A DNA stretch of 64,000 nt. Source: Physcomitrium patens. Its lineage: Eukaryota > Streptophyta > Bryopsida > Funariales > Funariaceae. Shown piece after piece: positions 12,203-23,279 of this stretch. Below the pieces are notes generated by a model that was not told the origin of the DNA, ran no database searches, and saw only the letters and a list, made by a program, of their open reading frames with translations. Every line of letters begins with the position of its first letter. Within the stretch, counting starts at the first letter, position 1. Where the stretch lies: positions 4,676,082 to 4,740,081 of the forward strand of contig NC_037261.1 in NCBI RefSeq assembly GCF_000002425.4, written 5' to 3'. The position numbers were made by a program, and so were the translations under genes.

Positions 12203-14306
12203 TTACTCTTTATTTTAGGAATGAGTTCCACAAAAAGAGATCATCATCTTTTATTGATCTTACAATTTTTCATCTTGATTTTGATAGATATCATCGATAA
12301 AAAGCCTCAATCTTTATTCTTGGATTTACAAAATTCTTTGATGGCTTCCATGTATATTTACTAATATCATATACATACTAATAAATAACATATTCCAGCC
12401 TATTTTGGCATTGCTTTAAATCTAAGACTTCTTCTACCTCAAATTCTTGATTATTATCTATTTTGTAGGAAGAAGTCACATTTATCTTCTTCTAAAAATA
12501 TTTATTGTCTTATATGGCTCAAGAAGAGACATATAGAATAAGGGATGGATCTTTATAGACCTTGATAGATGTAATTGATAAACGATAAGATTGACTTATT
12601 CACAAATAAAAAAATATTTTAGCCTATAATAATCCAACTTATCATAAGAATAAATAGCCTTGATATTGTGACAAAGCAGCCATATCTTATTATCCATATT
12701 GAATAATAGTTTTTCCTTGCAATAGACATCCATATTAATCTTTTGTTATTCTTGAGCTTCCTTTAATTGTACCTTCATTATTGTATGTAACTCTGACAAA
12801 TGATTTATCAAATCTTCTATCACAGGATTATCAACTTTTGAAAAGTCAAAAGTATCAAGTCATGGATGATAACCATAATTGGAAAAAAGATGTGTTTGTT
12901 GATTAGAAGAATGTATCAAATTATTACATGCAAACTCTGCCAATAGCAAAAGAGTTGTCCAATCATCTTGATGATAATTAATAGTATACCTCAAATACTG
13001 CTCAAAAATTTGATTCATCCATTCTATTTTTCCATCATAAAAAATTGAGAATAGAAGATCCATAATAAAATCTATAGAAACAAAAGACTATGGTTGTTTC
13101 AAAATAGGTAATGGCTGAAGAAATTTATAAGGTTAATGGCGAGGAGTTTTGGATCTTGAACATACATCACATGATTGTACAAAGTTCTTAATTGCCTTCT
13201 ACATTTGAGGCCACCAAAAATCTCTTGATATTAGTTCTTAAGTCTTATTGTATCCAAAATATCTAGTTACTAGAAAGTCATAATAAGCTTGAAGAACATA
13301 TAATTGTGCTTCACCTTTTGGAATGTATAATTATTCTTCAAAATATAGTACATTGTTTTTAAATTTTAACTTAAAAGTATTATGAGACTTAGAAGAGGTA
13401 TTCTTGATATCATAAATAAAAAGATTAGAGGACATATTTGATTTAATTTTCTTGAAAAATATTGAATCAATAATTAATATTGATTTTATTGCTCAAACAT
13501 GAAAATACTTTGACTTCAAGAGAATCATTCTTTGTTAATAAAAAGATACATTTTTTTTCTTTTGGTGCAAGATAACAATATTTAGAAAGAGCATTCAAAT
13601 AACATTTTTATTTTTTGGATTAAAAATTGATCTTAAAATCAAATCTTAATAAAGACATGCTCCAACGATCTTGGTAACGATTCAAAATATATATTGATAT
13701 GAAATACTTGAAGTTCTTGTGATTTGAGATTTAAGGTACCTTCTAAATAATGACACTATTTTAAAAATAAATCCACAATTATAAAGAGATCTTTGTTGTA
13801 GATCTCATAATTAATCTTGGGTGTTGAAAATTTCTTGGAATAGGAAGCTACTAGATGGAACTTCTAATTTACTCCCATTTGTGAAAATACTACACTTAAG
13901 GCAAAGTCTAATACATTAATTTCTATGAAAAATGCCTTGGAGAAGTCAATAAAATGTAAAATTGATGCAAAAATAAATTCTTTCTTTAAAGCATCAAACG
14001 ATACTTTGGCTTCTTTATTTCACTGAATTTTTTTTTTTTTTATAGATAAAACATGTAAGTAAAGAAATAACTTTAAAAAAAATCTTAATAAAGATTTGAT
14101 AGTAATTAACAAAGCTCAAAAAGTATTACATATCTCTTATCATTTTTAGAGTCTTTTAATCTATAATACTTTAGATTTTTTTTGGATCCATCTTTAGTCT
14201 TTTATTGGAAATGATGTATTCTAGGAATTCAACTTGAGTAGTGTAAAATACACACTTTTTTAACTTGACATATAATTTTGCATCTCTAAGGTTTTATAAT
14301 ACATAA

Positions 14307-16039
14307 TGTCATATTACATGAAGTGTTGCTTGAGACTGCACCAGACACCTTGTTGTAGAAGGTAGAATGGAAATTGCCATGATAAAATCTCAATTCTAAT
14401 AGAATATTAAATAAAATCTAATTAAACCTTAAAAATACTAAACAAGCTTTAATCAAATTCAAAAGAAATTTTAAAGAAATTACAAAAGAAACAATAAGAA
14501 ATATTAAAAGAATTCAAAGATTATTCATAATAAATCTATAAAGAATCTTTAAGAAGCTCTAAAAAATATTAAAATAATTAAAATATATCTTAAATAAATT
14601 TCAACCAAGTTTTAATTTAATCTTAATTGAAATCCAAATAGACTTCAATAAAATCTTAGACAAACTTTAAATCCTAAATCGAATCCTAGATAAACCTTAA
14701 ATTCTAAATCAAATCCTAGACAAATTCTAAATCCTAAATCCAATCCTAATAAAATCCTAAATCTCAAATCAAATTCTAGACAAATCTTAAATCCTAAACT
14801 AAAACTTAACCAAATCCTAGACAAATTCCAAATCCTAAATCAAATCATAATTAAACTCTAAATTCTAAATTAAATCCTAACCAAACCTTAATCAAATTCT
14901 AAATCTTAAATCAAATCTTAAGAAAATCCTAAATTTCAAACCAAATCCTATACAAACCTTAAACCCTTAACCAAATCCTAATCAAATCTTAAATCCTAAA
15001 TCAAACCTTAAATTAGTTTAGAACCTCAATATCTTTTGATTAAATTTTTGATATTATTTAAAATTTTATACACCTCTCAATTTCTTAGTTACAAACAAGT
15101 ATAATAAAATTGAAGACAATTATACTTATCAAATGGAAGAAAAATCCTAAAATCTGCTCAGATGCTGATCGGCCTCCTTCTCCAACCTTGATGCTAATCT
15201 TTTAGTACTAACATCTCTCTTTTGCACCATTCAATTGATCTCAAAATTCTCATATATGTAGAAAAATAAGTCTACTACCTATACAAATAACTTTCACTCC
15301 AATCCAACTAATAAAAATCTTAGAAGCCCTCACTAGTCCTAAAATTCTACTTTTTGAGACCTTGATCCACTTAAACCTCAATAATCCTCAATTCAATTAT
15401 TAGAGCAAGCTAAAATTTACAATATATTTTAAACATAACTATAACTATCAATCCACAAAATTTCACTTATAGATCTACTACAAAACTCTTGAAATTGCTC
15501 AAATTATCAACCCTATTTTATTTCACAAAAACCAAGTCATCCAAAACAATCTTGACTTTGTAAGACTCTTATAAAATCATTACATATTCAAATCATAAAA
15601 AACCAATGCTTGTAGAAATCCTATTAAGTTCGCTATCAAATTCCACTCTCTGATCTCCAAGAGAATCTTAGAGTCACCATAGATGTGCGATTTTGTTGCC
15701 TCAGGGTCTGATTTTGACCTAGATTGACAACTAGTCCTCTTCGGGTATCAATTTTTGGCTTCTTGAAGTAAATTTTGCTAAAATCTACTCTTAACTCTCT
15801 CTTACACATGCGTATATTATTTAATTTTCTAAGTTATGTTATTTTGGTTTATTTATGGTCCTACAAAATAAATAGAAGTTCATTTTGTAAAAAGTAATAT
15901 TAATACTTTTTAGTTTTACTACCTTTTTGACTATTATCTATATTCTTAAGATAATTTTTTATAATATTTTGAACTAAAATCTTCTATAATATGATAATTT
16001 TTATATTGTTTTATCTATTAGCTGTGTTATATCAAGACA
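14307..16039 (-). repeat. Solo LTR K (family 2) inside C2 pol
   Basis: A 1733-bp LTR without internal sequence. It reads TGTCATATTACATG at the left and ATCAAGACA at the right, and its flanks resume neighbouring RT positions of C2. In element orientation its start matches the LTR starts of F, G and H. It contains a long degenerate telomere-like tract (about 14640-15010). It probably arose by recombination between the two LTRs of an inserted element. No clean target duplication remains. Confidence 0.8.
14640..15010 (-). repeat. Degenerate telomere-like tract in solo LTR K
   Basis: Many copies of 6-8 base words such as AATCCTAA, AAACCTTAA and CTAAATC in plus reading, a degenerate form of the plant telomere repeat CCCTAAA. 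Confidence 0.8.
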
Positions 16040-17385
16040 ACAATGAATATAAACTTTATGCTCTTTTATATTCTTAGAAAAGATTAAGATGTCATCTAAA
16101 TAATAGATGATAAAATCATTAAGAAACTCATAAAAGATATCATTTATTAGATGTTAAAAAGTAATTGGTGTATTTTTGAGTCCAAAAAGCATGACATTAT
16201 ATTCAAAATATCCATACCTAATTTAAAATATAATTATTTATTTATTTTATTTTTTAATAAATATCAAACTGTATGTTCTTCATAGATCTATTTTCATATA
16301 GATCTTTTTTTGATTTAGTTGATGAATAAGTCTTAAAATCAAAGATAGAAGATATCTATTTTTGATAGTGATCTTATAAAATGATCAATAGTCTATACAC
16401 ATCTATAGATATCCATCCATTTTCTTCGCAAATAAGATAGAAGTTCATGTTGTAAAACTAAAAATTACTAACATTAGAAAAAAAATGATATTCAAAATCT
16501 AACAAGGTAGCAAAACTAAAAAATACTAATATTACTTTTTGTACATTGATTTTATAAAAAGTAATATTAGTACTTTTTGGACTCACAAATGTACTCCTTT
16601 AGTATAGTCCAAAAAGCATGACATCAATGCACTTCTTTAGTACAACCAATTCATTCTATAATAAGCTATAGATTAGTCCAAATGGTAGTTGAATTATTCT
16701 TCTAGATTAATTGAACAATCATAAAGTCTATATTCTAGAAGAATATCTATATTTTTCTTTTCAAAAATATCTTAGAAATCTTAATATTAACTAGGAATAT
16801 TACTTGATGTCTTCTCATCATAAAAATTGGCCATGGCATATATAATAAAAATTGATCCTTATTTTGCAATCTGCATAAAAGTTCTTGCTTCTATTAGTAA
16901 GAATTTGGATATACTAAATTTATATATTTCTACTTAGCTAACAAGATTTTGAATAAAACTACCAAAAAATTAAGATTATAAAAAATCCAATCTATCTAAG
17001 GATTATATTTTTTTAACCATGATAATTCTAAAATAAATAAATTAAAAAAATATTATTATATTAAATATTATTATGCTATTATTATCTTTAATTACTACAT
17101 CAAAAAAAAATCATGGATAATATCTCTAAAAGATAAAAAATAACTATCTATAATTTCTACATGTATGGATTTAGTTTTTTTGACTAAAGATATTTCTTAT
17201 TTTTTGACAAAGTCTTTTTCTATAAAATAGGCTGAGGCTCTTGAATCTAATAATACAAAGACTTTGTGATTTTTAGATCCTAAATATACATCTATTGTAA
17301 AGAAAGGTGAGGGATTTGAAAAGAGAATAAGATCTTTACTTGATATTGCACATAATTCCAACTGCATGGTTCTTGTTGTAGTTAA

Positions 17386-18435
17386 AGAAACTCATTTTTT
17401 GACACATTATCTTCTTTGACAATTGTGCTCTTCATTTTGTAATTGTGTTGCTTCTTTGGACAATGTTGTGTAATGTGCTTATCTTTTCTACAATATTAGT
17501 ACAAACCCACTTGACGATGTTGATTCTTTTCTTATTTGATGAAAGGTTTAAAATGCACAATATCAATTTGTATTAGTATTGGCCTTAATGAATAACTTTC
17601 AAAAAACTTAGGAATTATGGACATTATTTGATTTATTCGTCTCCAATCAAGTCTTTATTCTTAATACCTTTTAAATAATCAATTATCACATGCAATAGCT
17701 TCAACAATAAATTATCCTAAAGATTTTACTTTTGGCATTGTCAATAACAAATCTTTGATATTATCCTTCAACCCATATCAAAATTGATTGATAAGAGCTT
17801 TGTCATTATAGTCCATGTTGTAAGCAAGGTTTAGGAATTCAATAGTATATGGTGGCTAATTGTGAATCTTGTCATAAAGATAAGAGCTTGATCTTTGCTA
17901 TTTTTTTTTATTACTTTTTCCAAATTTGTTGTAAACACTTCTAAGAATGAATTCAAATCATAAAGGAATGACAAATCTTTTTCTATCAAATCTATAAATC
18001 AATAGAGAGCTTTTTTTATAAAAGTGCTTATATGAATCCAACTTGAGTGAATCCATCAGGATATTAAAAGATATATAACCTTAAATAGAGCTTGAGTTAT
18101 TAAAATCCTTAAAATTTTGATCTTGTTCAATCAAACTTCTAAGATATACTGATCCTTGTCTTTGTTGTACTTGTAAAAGAAAAATTTTCTAGATTTGGTT
18201 GTGAGGTCAATCTATTTGATTCCTTCAATTGTACAACTTCTTGATATAGACTCTCAACTTCTTTCATAGGTAGAAGAATAGCACCTCTATGATTCATATT
18301 AGAAATATGTGAGATTTTGCCTCTTAGAGTATTGATAAGTTCATGAAGATTTGTAATAGTTGTAAAATTATTCTTACTTTTGCTTGAAGAGTATTTATAA
18401 TCTTTTTTTTTTATAAACAATTCAAATAAATTCAA
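17386..18435 (-). pseudogene. C2 gag fossil
   Basis: The N-terminal part at 18435-18139 (MNLFELFIKKKDY, with HELINTLRGKISHISNMNHRG) corresponds to the same part of C1 and D gag. A zinc-knuckle region lies near 17520-17430, followed by the switch to the protease frame. Many breaks. Confidence 0.7.
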
Positions 18436-18658
18436 AAAGTTAAATTAGAAGAGAGTAATCCGCAACTTCTAATATCAAATGAAAATTTTTACAAAGAAGG
18501 GTAATCCACTTTCTTTAAGAAAATAATCAATGTCAAAAAATAAAATTATTTGTTTAAAAATAGATAGTCCACAACCTTTAAAATATAACAAGAAAAAAAA
18601 GATGATCCATTCATTTCTTAAACAAGAGAAGAATAATAATTTAGCACTCTTATCAAAC

Positions 18659-19184
18659 TATCAAGGATATGTATCTCAAAGAAAGAAAACCTCAATACAC
18701 TCTTATATCATTCAAAATTACTAAAAAATCAATTAAAGATGATATAATATTAAACTAAAATGGCTATTGCTAAAGATAAGTAGATTAAAAAGTCTTGAAA
18801 TAAGATTAACAAGAAAAGCATTGAAAAGAGTAAAGAAGGCTTCACTCTTGTGTCTATATATACTCTTAACTATGAACTACGTGGTGGTATCTTATAAAAC
18901 CTCCAAAACATGTTGACTTTACAAGACACATATCTTAACTTGTAAGGGAAGTTTTTCATATATGTACGACATAATTAGCTTGTTTTGTAAATTACTAAGA
19001 CATGATTAATGTGTTGATTAAGTTTCTAACCTATCAATCAATTACAAATACATGTAAAATCAAAGCAGCATCTATGAAGCTTCTAAGAAGTTTTTTTAAA
19101 AAATATTATAAAATAAATCTATTTTTATGTACTTCTACTTAGTCATATAGATAAATATTAGAATAAATATATATATCCATGATA
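18659..19184 (-). repeat. 5' LTR of C2
   Basis: 526 bp, the same family and length as the left LTR of C2. It starts TATCAAGGATATG in plus orientation, ends ATCCATGATA, and is followed by GATGA. Confidence 0.82.
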
Positions 19185-19189
19185 GATGA

Positions 19190-21439
19190 CTCTGAAATTT
19201 CATATTCCTATATTTTTAATAAGCACTACAGATGTATGAGGAAGTATAGAAAGAGTTTTTTCAATCATTTCTTCTTTAGAGATGCTTTGTCTACTGCTTT
19301 GTACTTGTGAGACAATATAATATATTTCACTGTTGAAAGAATTTAAATTTAAAAAATACAAGATAGATAAACACATCCAATCATGACATGTACACAGAAG
19401 CAGTAGACAAAGCATATGACAGTTGGCAATAAGATGCAACAACTTAGCAGTATGGCACAACAACTTGATGATAAGGTCATAAAGTAGTAGACAGCATCAA
19501 ACATGATGCAAGAGTAGCAAACGCAGTAGGATAAGGCATGATAGTAAGAAGCATGCAATAAGATTCAGGTAGGTACAATAATAACTTGATAGGACACAGT
19601 AGGTAAGATACATAGCAATGCAGTGTAGAAAAAAAACAAGGTCAAGGCAAAGGACAAGATGCACATAAGTTTTTAAGAACCAAGTCTACTGCATAAGAGC
19701 AGTCATATTAATAATGTGTTGAGAATGTTTAGAAAGACACAAGAATAGCTAGAAGTAATGTGCACATACACATACACATACAAGAGAATGTATTGATGTG
19801 GTTATCTCTTGTATTTAAAGAAAAGGGTAGAAGATAAATAGTTTCTTCTTACTACATTCCAAATATTACAACTATAGTACTTACTATAAACTACAATAAA
19901 TAGTATGGAAAGCGCTGGCTACATTTAATGCTCTTAGAAAGTGGCCTTGAGCTTTAGGTTTTTCAATGGCTTCACAAAACTTTGAAGTAAATTGGACTAG
20001 TAATAGGATTCTTTATTTAAAAAAATTATTATTTAGTGTAGTTATTTTAATAGGATAGAAATATTTCATAGAGATGCAACATAAAGAAATATATATTTAA
20101 AGTGATTATCAAAGATAAAATGATGGAATAAAATAAAAATAAATAATTTGGAAAAAATAACGTAAAAATAAAATTTTACCTATTCCTTCTTTTAATACAG
20201 ATAGATACTTGAATTACTAATAAAATAGTTTTATGAAATTATTATAGAGTTTTTACTTTGTAAAATTAAAATCATGATTGTAGAGATAAAAAAAAAGAAA
20301 GAAAGTAAGCAAAGAAATAGAAAACAACAATGAGTAGATTTGATAAGGCCTCAATTATTCCAAAAAAAATTTAAGAAAAATTAGGTCATATAAAAAGTTA
20401 GAAAAAAGATTTAGAAATCACTTGCAAGAAGTAGAAGTTTATAATAGCCAATATCTTATTGTAATTTATTTAGAGTAGGATTATTCATTAAATTGAAGTT
20501 TTGGCGTACTATTAGTTTTAAAAAATCAATTAGTGTTGTCTAAGTAAGGAGAATTGTATAAAGAAGTTTAAAAAAGATAATACATTATATAAGGTTTAAA
20601 TCGAAAGTTTAGATATGAAAACAAATAAAAATAAGATTTATATGAGTCTAAAGAAGAAAAAAATAATAAAAAAGAGATTTGAAAGATACATGGCTATATT
20701 TAATAGAAGATAAATATAGAAATTATAAAAATTAAGCAATATTAAAAGCTTTTAAAGCTTATAAGAAGAAAAATAATACTTATTCTTTTAAAATTAATTT
20801 TATTAAAAAAAAATAAAGAATTTTTAAAAAATCTTATAAAATTTATTATCAAAAAATTACATTTTGTAAAAAAAAGTTTGATATTATAGCCATTAGAAGA
20901 AAAATAAGGTTTCTTGCTAAGCATGTGATTATTACATATTTTAAAAAATATATCTTATTCAAAATTTATTTTTTAGTATTTAGCTTTATTATATCAAAGA
21001 TATTAAAACTAATTTTATGATATATTAATAAATACAAAATGTAATTTTATTTTTACATCAAGTATCAACATTATATTAATAAATACAACATATATTTATT
21101 AATATAAGTTTTGAATTTTGGCTCTAAAGTTATTTGAATCAATAACTTAATACAAGATTTGGAAGTTATTGAAGTAATATCATAGATTTATTTTGAAAGA
21201 CTATTCTACATATGTTTTAAAATTATTCATTAGATAATAGCTAATTTAGACCATATTATTGATAAAGGTTATAATAATCCTTAATTGATAAAAAAAATTA
21301 TATGGCTTTATTCTTTGGATATACATCAAAATTAAGAATATAAATGACTAATTTAATTACCAAAAATACCAAAAAAAGATAAAAAAATAAAAATTATTAT
21401 TTTGATAGAAAATAGAGTTTATCTTTTTAATATGGTTTT
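19190..21439. other. AT-rich DNA, no gene seen
   Basis: No supported gene. The stretch 19350-19660 contains loosely repeated CAACA/AGTAG/GCA words that give overlapping reading frames on the minus strand, but these are low-complexity and resemble no family. The part at 20300-21400 is extremely A-rich and may be a decayed element that I could not classify. Confidence 0.5.
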
Positions 21440-22248
21440 TTCTTATGTCATTGAAAAGGACTAAAAAATCACTCAAAGATGGTAATATATTGAATGAAAA
21501 GGACTATTTCCAAAGACAAAAACATTAGAAAGTCTTGAAATAAGACTAAGGACTAGAAAGGTATTGACAAGAATGAAGAAGACTTCACTCTTGCCTCCAT
21601 TTGTATTATCCAACTAAGAGCTATATGTGAATGTCTTATAGGACCTCCAGCATGTGTCTAATTTGCAAGACATATGTTTTAACTTGTAAGACAAGTTTCC
21701 TATACATACTCTACATTATAAAGTTGTATTATAAGCTATCTATACATGCAAATTATGGCTAATTTGATGGCCAAGTTTTTAACCTACTAATCAATCATAA
21801 ACATATATAAAGTCAAATACATGTCTATGAAGCTTTTAAAAAGCTTTGAAATAAGATAATATCAAATATTCTAATATTTATGTTCTACCTAATATTTCTT
21901 ATTTAGATACATATGCATGTCTATCACACTCTTATTTCATTAGAAAAATAATAGATATTCATTCAAAGATAATACAATATTGAAACTAGAATGGCTATTT
22001 TTTTAAGTTAAGAAGACTAAAGATTCTTGAAATAATACAAAGAACTAGAAAAACATGAACAAGAGTGAGAAAAGACTTACTCTTGTCTCTGTATATACTA
22101 TCCAATTAAAAATTATGTGACAAAGAATGTTAGACATGTGTTGGATGACCTTTAGAACATTGCATTATAATTCTTTAGTTAAATAGAATATACGGAGACA
22201 AGACTAAGACCTTCTTCACTCTTGTCAACACCTTTCTTTTGTTCTTGG
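21440..22248. repeat. Degenerate chromovirus LTR fragments at the left of element A
   Basis: A diverged C-type LTR in plus reading ends ATGCATGTCTATCACA near 21928. It is followed at once by a second, partial copy of the same LTR. From about 22190 a fragment in the opposite orientation begins (CTTCTTCACTCTTGTCAACACC). That fragment resumes after element A at 28451, so A landed inside it. Confidence 0.65.
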
Positions 22249-22253
22249 CTTAG
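22249..22253. other. Target site duplication of A, left copy
   Basis: CTTAG, identical to 28446-28450. Confidence 0.92.
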
Positions 22254-22707
22254 TGTCACGGACACAAAATACAGACTTAAAATCTAACAAGAAGTTCAAG
22301 AAGAAGTGGCAGAACTAGATTAAACAGATGAGTACAAGAACAACACCAAAAAGGTGAGCTAGAACTCCAAGAGATGTGTTGTCGAGACTGAAGAACCCTT
22401 CAGCCTCGACTCCTATATATACTACTGAATAAGAAGCTTCTCGAGCTACTTCCGCTAACTAGGACGCTTCTCTAACAACTTCTACTAATTAGGAAACTTC
22501 TCGAGCAACTTCCTAGAATCTATCAGAATATTCTAGAACCTTCTAAGAATATTCTAGAACCTTCTAAGAATATTCTAGAACCTTCTAACAGAATCTTTAG
22601 GGAATATTCTAAGAATCTTTTAGAACCTTCTAAAGGAATCTTTAGAGAATCTTTAGAGAATATTCTAGAAGAATATTCGAAGAATCTTCCAATGTATGTC
22701 CATGACA
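22254..22707 (-). repeat. 3' LTR of element A
   Basis: 454 bp, TGTCACGG...CCATGACA in plus reading, the same ends as the right LTR. It contains three tandem 21-bp units (about 22526-22590) where the other LTR has two. Confidence 0.95.
22526..22690 (-). promoter_or_regulatory. Heat-shock-element-like array in the 3' LTR of A
   Basis: Alternating GAA and TTC triplets are spaced by two bases, for example GAAtaTTCtaGAAccTTC beginning at 22526, 22547 and 22568, with further units to 22690. This matches the heat shock factor consensus nTTCnnGAAnnTTCn perfectly several times. In element orientation the array lies in U3, about 100 bp upstream of the TATA-like box at 22413-22422. The equivalent array in the 5' LTR is at 28290-28427. 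Confidence 0.75.
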
Positions 22708-22721
22708 TCACCTCCTCTTCT
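22708..22721 (-). other. Polypurine tract of A
   Basis: AGAAGAGGAGGTGA on the minus strand, abutting the 3' LTR. Confidence 0.8.
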
Positions 22722-22757
22722 AACTTCGAGGTCTCCGAGAAGCAATGTTGTTATCAC

Positions 22758-23111
22758 TCAATACCAACGCAAGAAAATGAAAATCTGTCGCATCACATCC
22801 GCTATGAATTCCAATTGTTGTTCGCGAGGCAAATGATTCATCGGCCCTTGGAGCCAACGGTAGTGACCAACACCTTCAACCTCTGACCAAGCGTGGACTT
22901 CTGTGTCTTCATTGTGAAACTGTCCTCCAAACACACCTTCTGGCTGACCGTCGTAGGCAGGCTCGACCTCAAATACAATTACTAGCGATCTGTTGCTCGG
23001 TATCCTCCGACGTCGTCGTGGTGCAGGCGGTTCTTCATCTCGCGATCGTCTTCGTGAGCTAGTCGCTTGAGATGACATAACAAGTGTAGTATCTTGACTA
23101 TCCATGTCCAA
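22758..23111 (-). CDS. Extra small reading frame between pol and the 3' LTR of A
   Basis: An open frame of 117 codons in the same frame as the end of pol, separated from it by about 170 bp. It has a basic stretch near residues 20-40 (RRRSRDEEPPAPRRRRRIP), an acidic middle, and a C-terminal block GVGHYRWLQGPMNHLPREQQ. That block recurs in B (GMGHYRWLRGPINYLRREQR) and is visible in D. I do not recognise the protein family. Over the 22 shared codons A and B differ synonymously at ten, which suggests selection on the peptide. It could also be a decayed extension of pol. Confidence 0.6.
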   Translation of the reverse strand: MDMDSQDTTLVMSSQATSSRRRSRDEEPPAPRRRRRIPSNRSLVIVFEVEPAYDGQPEGVFGGQFHNEDTEVHAWSEVEGVGHYRWLQGPMNHLPREQQLEFIADVMRQIFIFLRWY

Positions 23112-23279
23112 AGGCTAAAATGATGAGAGCAAACTATAGTTGCTAACAAAGTTCTACACTATCGAACTATGGGTTTTGGAGGTGCCCTCCCCCCTTTTTA
23201 TGCTACTTGATGAGCAAGCTTCAGCAAGAAGCTATCGTTGAATCGGCTTAGGTTTATGAGGATATCGTTGATGAAATTC

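Larger units (their letters stand above)
12203..17385 (-). pseudogene. C2 pol fossil, split by solo LTR K
   Basis: Recognisable parts on the minus strand are protease (about 17340-16850), RT on both sides of K, RNase H near 13950-13700, and integrase (for example NQIFEQYLRYTINYHQDDW near 13020 and NYGYHP near 12860). A chromodomain-like C-terminus lies near 12480-12290. The interval between this end and the 3' LTR is only about 80 bp, so the small post-pol frame of A, B and D is not seen here. Many breaks. Confidence 0.78.
11677..19184 (-). mobile_element. Element C2: old chromovirus with both LTRs and GATGA target duplication
   Basis: A minus-strand Ty3/gypsy element with LTRs at 11677-12202 and 18659-19184. 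The 5-bp GATGA flanks both ends (11672-11676 and 19185-19189), proving a single original insertion. The inside order is leader, gag, protease, RT, RNase H, integrase and a chromodomain-like end. The pol part is interrupted by solo LTR K (14307-16039). Without K the element is about 5.8 kb, similar to B (6.0 kb). It is very AT-shifted and degraded, with many breaks, so it is old. Confidence 0.87.

Noticed and set aside
19200-19558. Two overlapping Cys/Leu-rich frames on the minus strand, like short membrane proteins
   Set aside because: They come from low-complexity CAACA/AGTAG-type DNA and overlap in two frames, so chance is more likely.
20742-20924. Phe/Ile/Lys-rich 60-codon frame
   Set aside because: It is a product of extreme AT content with no family resemblance.
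22758-23111. Host gene next to element A
   Set aside because: It lies between pol and the 3' LTR of A, and its C-terminal block recurs at the same place in B and D, so it belongs to the element.
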